From: Ehrlichia canis str. Jake
GTDB lineage: Bacteria > Pseudomonadota > Alphaproteobacteria > Rickettsiales > Anaplasmataceae
Direction: 5' to 3'
DNA: 64,000 nucleotides
Assembly (NCBI RefSeq): GCF_000012565.1
Contig: NC_007354.1
Span: 620,001-684,000 of the forward strand
In this document: piece after piece, positions 60,737 through 64,000 of the stretch
How the letters are laid out: every line of letters begins with the position of its first letter
Numbering within the stretch: position 1 is the first letter of the stretch
Notes under the pieces: model-generated
What the model saw: only the letters and a program-made list of their open reading frames with translations
The model's database searches: none
Told to the model about the DNA's origin: nothing
Made by a program: the position numbers and the translations under genes

Positions 60737-63285
60737 TTAATTACTCTAACTTCTTCTATTACTTCTAATACATTAATTATATCACTCTCTGGATATATTT
60801 CCTTTGAATAATCTAACAAAATACCGCATTCAAATCCCGAAGAAACCTCTTTCACGTCATCTTTAAAACGACGTAAAACCTTAATTTTTCCTTCATGAAT
60901 AATAGTATTATTACGAATTAACTTTACTAAAGAACCTTTTTTAACCACCCCACTTGTTACATAGCATCCAAGCACACTTCCTGCATTTCCAGAAGAAAAT
61001 ACTTTCCTTATAGCTAAAGCACCTACTTGCACTTCCTGCTGCAATGGCTTTAACATACTACTTAATATTCTCTTCACATCATCAATTATATCGTATATAA
61101 CAGAATAGTGGTTTATTTCAACGCACCTTTGTTTTGCCAATTCTTTTACCTGTGCATCTGCTTTTACATTAAAAGCTAAAATGATAGAATTTGAAGTTTC
61201 TGCTAACAAAACATCAGATTTCGTAACATTACCTACACCTTTATATAAAACATTCAACTTAATATCTTCGTGAGTAATTTTACTTATCGAATAGCATATC
61301 GCCTCAACAGACCCCATGACATCACATTTTAAAATTACGTTTAACTCATCAACCACATCACAAGCCAGTATGTTACTAGCATCCATTTTTGATTTTGCAT
61401 TTTCTTCCAACGATGCATTAAACAATTCTTGCCTATAATTAATCAATTCACGCGCTTGCTTTTCAGAATCTACAACAATAAAACTACTACCAGAATTTGG
61501 CACATTATTTAAACCCAATACTTTCACTGGCATTGATGGAATAGCAACTTTTTGACTCCTTCCATCACTATTAAACATATTACGTACCTTACCATATGAA
61601 TTATGGCCAACAACAATAATATCACCTGACTTTAAAGTTCCCTTTTGTACTATTAAAGTTGCCACTACCCCACAATTTTTATCAATTTTTGATTCAATTA
61701 CTACTCCAGAAGCTCTAGTATTATAAATAGCTTTTAACTCTAACAATTCTGCCATTAATAATATACTTGATTTTAACTGATCTAAATTTATCTTTTCTTT
61801 AGCAGATACAGGAACAACAATAACATCTCCTCCTAAGCTTTCTGCAACAACTCCATGATTAAGTAAACTATTAGTAATCTTATCAAGATTAGCATCATGT
61901 TTATCAATTTTATTAACCGCAACTATCATTGCAACATTAGCTGCTTTTACATGATTAATTGATTCTATTGTCTGAGGCATAATACCATCATCAGCAGCCA
62001 CAACCAATACCACTATATCAGTAACATTTGTACCACATGCTCTCATAGCAGTAAATGCTTCATGACCTGGAGTATCAATAAAAGTAATTCTCTTATCACC
62101 ATCAAGTATTATCTGGTATGCACCTATATGTTGTGTAATGCCTTTAAACTCTCCATCTGCAACATTTGATTCACGTATAGCATCAAGTAATGAAGTTTTA
62201 CCATGATCTACATGACCCATAACAGTTACAACTGGTGCTCTAGGAAGTAATTCTTTATCATTACCATCAGAATATAAATCATCTTCTAATTTTCCATCAT
62301 TTACTAACTTAAAAGTATGATTAAAAGCTTCTACAATAATAGCAGCCTGATCTGAATCTAAAAAATCATTTGGTTTAATATCACGCCTCCCCATTTGAAA
62401 TAACATATTCTGTACATCTTTTACTCTTTCAGACATATTACTAGCTAATTCTTGTACAGTAATCTTTTTTGGTATTAGTACTTTACGAGTAATTTTGTTT
62501 TTTATAGAACTAACAGAACGATTTTTTCTAGTTTTGTGTGTTTGGATAATCTGTTTATTATTATCTTCTAACTCTTCTTCTATTACCAACTTTACGTGCT
62601 TACTATACATATGATTGGAGACGCCTTTTTTCGGGTTCCCTTTCTTTTCTTCATGTTCTTTTTCATATTTCTTGAGCTTTTTTTCTTCAACAGCTTTAGA
62701 CTGTAATAAATCAACTATACTATTATCTACATTTTGATCACCTGATTGATTTGGTCCATTTTTTTCCTCAATTACATCTAAATGTTCTAAATTAGGTTGA
62801 TCTTCTATAACTGATTCCTCTATAACTTCTTCAACTTTTTCACTATGCCCCTCTTCAATAACTAAATCAGTGTTGACATTTTCCTCAACAGGCAACAATC
62901 CTACCGTCTCAGCGTTAGTAACTTCCTCTTTTTTATCTGTCTGATCATCACTTACTTCTTCTTTTTTCTCATGTATATTAGCATTTTGCAAAGCATTCAT
63001 ACGAGAAATTTGTTCTTGTATTGTCAGAGTATTATTATCTCCATCACTTTGATAAACATTATCATTTTGCAATACTACAGAAGCTTGCTCAATATTATCA
63101 ATATCTCTTCTTTTTTTACTTTTACGAACCTCTACAGTAGTTATAGATTTGTTTAAAGCAAATTTCGTATTCTGTTGTATACTAGAAGATAACTTTAACT
63201 TATCACTAAGCTTGAGTGTTGTACGTTCAGTTTTACCAGACATCAATCCACTATCTACAGCACCTTTAGACTCATTCATACACAA
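60733..63285 (-). CDS. infB: Translation initiation factor IF-2
   Basis: GTPase that places initiator fMet-tRNA on the 30S subunit. It has 850 residues from ATG 63285; an ATG two codons later is as plausible. The first 270 residues are highly charged (Glu/Lys/Asp-rich, low complexity) and typical of the variable IF-2 N-terminus. The G domain has G1 GHVDHGKT at 357-364, DTPGHEAF, NKID and SAK motifs. The C-terminal domains follow. It ends in ATGA overlap with rbfA and starts 17 bp after nusA. Confidence 0.95.
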   Translation of the reverse strand: MCMNESKGAVDSGLMSGKTERTTLKLSDKLKLSSSIQQNTKFALNKSITTVEVRKSKKRRDIDNIEQASVVLQNDNVYQSDGDNNTLTIQEQISRMNALQNANIHEKKEEVSDDQTDKKEEVTNAETVGLLPVEENVNTDLVIEEGHSEKVEEVIEESVIEDQPNLEHLDVIEEKNGPNQSGDQNVDNSIVDLLQSKAVEEKKLKKYEKEHEEKKGNPKKGVSNHMYSKHVKLVIEEELEDNNKQIIQTHKTRKNRSVSSIKNKITRKVLIPKKITVQELASNMSERVKDVQNMLFQMGRRDIKPNDFLDSDQAAIIVEAFNHTFKLVNDGKLEDDLYSDGNDKELLPRAPVVTVMGHVDHGKTSLLDAIRESNVADGEFKGITQHIGAYQIILDGDKRITFIDTPGHEAFTAMRACGTNVTDIVVLVVAADDGIMPQTIESINHVKAANVAMIVAVNKIDKHDANLDKITNSLLNHGVVAESLGGDVIVVPVSAKEKINLDQLKSSILLMAELLELKAIYNTRASGVVIESKIDKNCGVVATLIVQKGTLKSGDIIVVGHNSYGKVRNMFNSDGRSQKVAIPSMPVKVLGLNNVPNSGSSFIVVDSEKQARELINYRQELFNASLEENAKSKMDASNILACDVVDELNVILKCDVMGSVEAICYSISKITHEDIKLNVLYKGVGNVTKSDVLLAETSNSIILAFNVKADAQVKELAKQRCVEINHYSVIYDIIDDVKRILSSMLKPLQQEVQVGALAIRKVFSSGNAGSVLGCYVTSGVVKKGSLVKLIRNNTIIHEGKIKVLRRFKDDVKEVSSGFECGILLDYSKEIYPESDIINVLEVIEEVRVIK

Positions 63286-63302
63286 CTACCCAAAAACAAA
63301 AG

Positions 63303-64000
63303 TTATAACCATCCTATTTTTTTACGAGACTCTAATATAACAGAGTCAATTTGATCCTTAGTTAACGCAATATTAGGAACAATATCGAAAAATTCATCTG
63401 TACATAACCCAGCAATATCTTCAAGACTTTTAATACCATTCTCAGACAATGCTATAATATCACTTGGTTTTAAAAATGGCAAAGTAGTAACATCCTTATC
63501 AACTGATAAATTATCTAAAATTTGCTTTATTTCAGCATCTTTACGCGTCAAATAATCAGCTGCTCTACTTTTTAACTCTTCTGCTATCTCTTCATTAAAC
63601 CCATCTATTGCAGCAATATCACTAACAGATGCTTGATCTATATCCTCAATACTAACAAATCCTTCAGTAAACAATAATTGTCCTATTATTTCCTCAACAT
63701 CTAACCCTTCAACAAATATTTTTGATCCTTCACTTAATTCTTTTGCTTTTCTACTAGATTCAGTTTCATCACCTATTACATCTATTTTCCAACCAATCAA
63801 TTCCGATGCTAATCTAATATTCTGTCCATATCTACCAATTGCTAAACTTAGCTGATTTTCAGGAATGATTAATTCTACTTTTTCTTTATCTTCATCAATA
63901 ATAACCTTTAAAACCTCTGCTGGAGCTATAGCATTAACTATAAATTTAGCAAGTTCTGGAGAATATAAAATTACATCAATTTTCTCACCATGCAATTCAT
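63303..64000 (-). CDS. nusA: Transcription termination/antitermination factor NusA, C-terminal part (partial)
   Basis: The coding frame enters from the right edge; the Met at 63995 is internal. Visible are the second KH domain with the GRYGQNIRLASELIGWKIDV segment and then two helix-hairpin-helix-like acidic repeats (SIEDIDQASVSDIAAIDGFN; SLEDIAGLCTDEFFDIVPN) as in alphaproteobacterial NusA. The S1 and N-terminal domains lie outside the window. First gene of the visible nusA-infB-rbfA operon. Confidence 0.92.
   Translation of the reverse strand, partial: ELHGEKIDVILYSPELAKFIVNAIAPAEVLKVIIDEDKEKVELIIPENQLSLAIGRYGQNIRLASELIGWKIDVIGDETESSRKAKELSEGSKIFVEGLDVEEIIGQLLFTEGFVSIEDIDQASVSDIAAIDGFNEEIAEELKSRAADYLTRKDAEIKQILDNLSVDKDVTTLPFLKPSDIIALSENGIKSLEDIAGLCTDEFFDIVPNIALTKDQIDSVILESRKKIGWL

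Noticed and set aside
63303-63995. NusA start at the Met encoded at 63995
   Set aside because: This Met lies within the conserved domain order of NusA; the true start is beyond the window edge.

Overview
The window is very probably a chromosomal segment of an Ehrlichia-like bacterium (Anaplasmataceae, Alphaproteobacteria). The signs are very low GC content, only about 70% coding sequence, long AT-rich gaps with decayed genes, dispersed nuo genes, retained argB, pyrB and hemF, an orphan VirB8-like gene, and several families of small paralogues that match nothing outside such genomes that I recognise. I cannot fix the species. Truncated duplicate gene fragments recall what has been reported for E. 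ruminantium. A paralogue family with a poly-G tract recalls what has been reported for E. canis. No plasmid, phage, IS element or CRISPR array is visible.

Layout. 1-7204: gyrB (minus, cut by the window edge), then pyrB-truA and a small protein with nuoG-nuoH on the plus strand. 7205-18556: an accessory zone around nuoD-nuoE, built from a lineage-specific paralogue family ('CIGNT family'): five more or less intact genes and at least three decayed copies. 18995-20948: gltX, tRNA-Thr(GGU) and a 40-residue basic protein. 21372-27569: a second accessory zone ('QLF family'), with three clear paralogues and two more distant relatives (one decayed) around pccB. 27985-29459: a graveyard with a broken Mrp/Mnh-type antiporter gene and truncated inverted copies of prfA and pccB.

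29672-40020: prfA, engB-argB, a porin-like outer-membrane protein, hemF, rmuC, a VirB8-like gene and an atypical dicarboxylate/amino-acid symporter. 40168-45664: an unknown 347-residue protein with an opposite-facing fragment of a relative, then serS and a diverged 3-hydroxyacyl-CoA dehydrogenase. About 650 bp across the junction of those last two genes are repeated in inverted orientation at 41770-42418. 45786-52164: miaA, mgtE, tRNA-Leu(CAA), atpD-atpC-transaldolase and a GapR/DUF2312 gene. 53070-64000: a 1328-residue membrane-anchored coiled-coil protein and clpA on the minus strand, terC on the plus strand, and the minus-strand operon nusA (partial)-infB-rbfA.

Core genes serve respiration (nuoG, H, D, E; atpD, C), translation (gltX, serS, prfA, truA, miaA, infB, rbfA, engB, two tRNAs), small biosyntheses (pyrB, argB, hemF, pccB, transaldolase) and proteolysis (clpA). 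The most notable accessory signals are the CIGNT family, one member of which has a G10 tract that can switch its C-terminus, and the repeated local inverted duplication and truncation of neighbouring genes.
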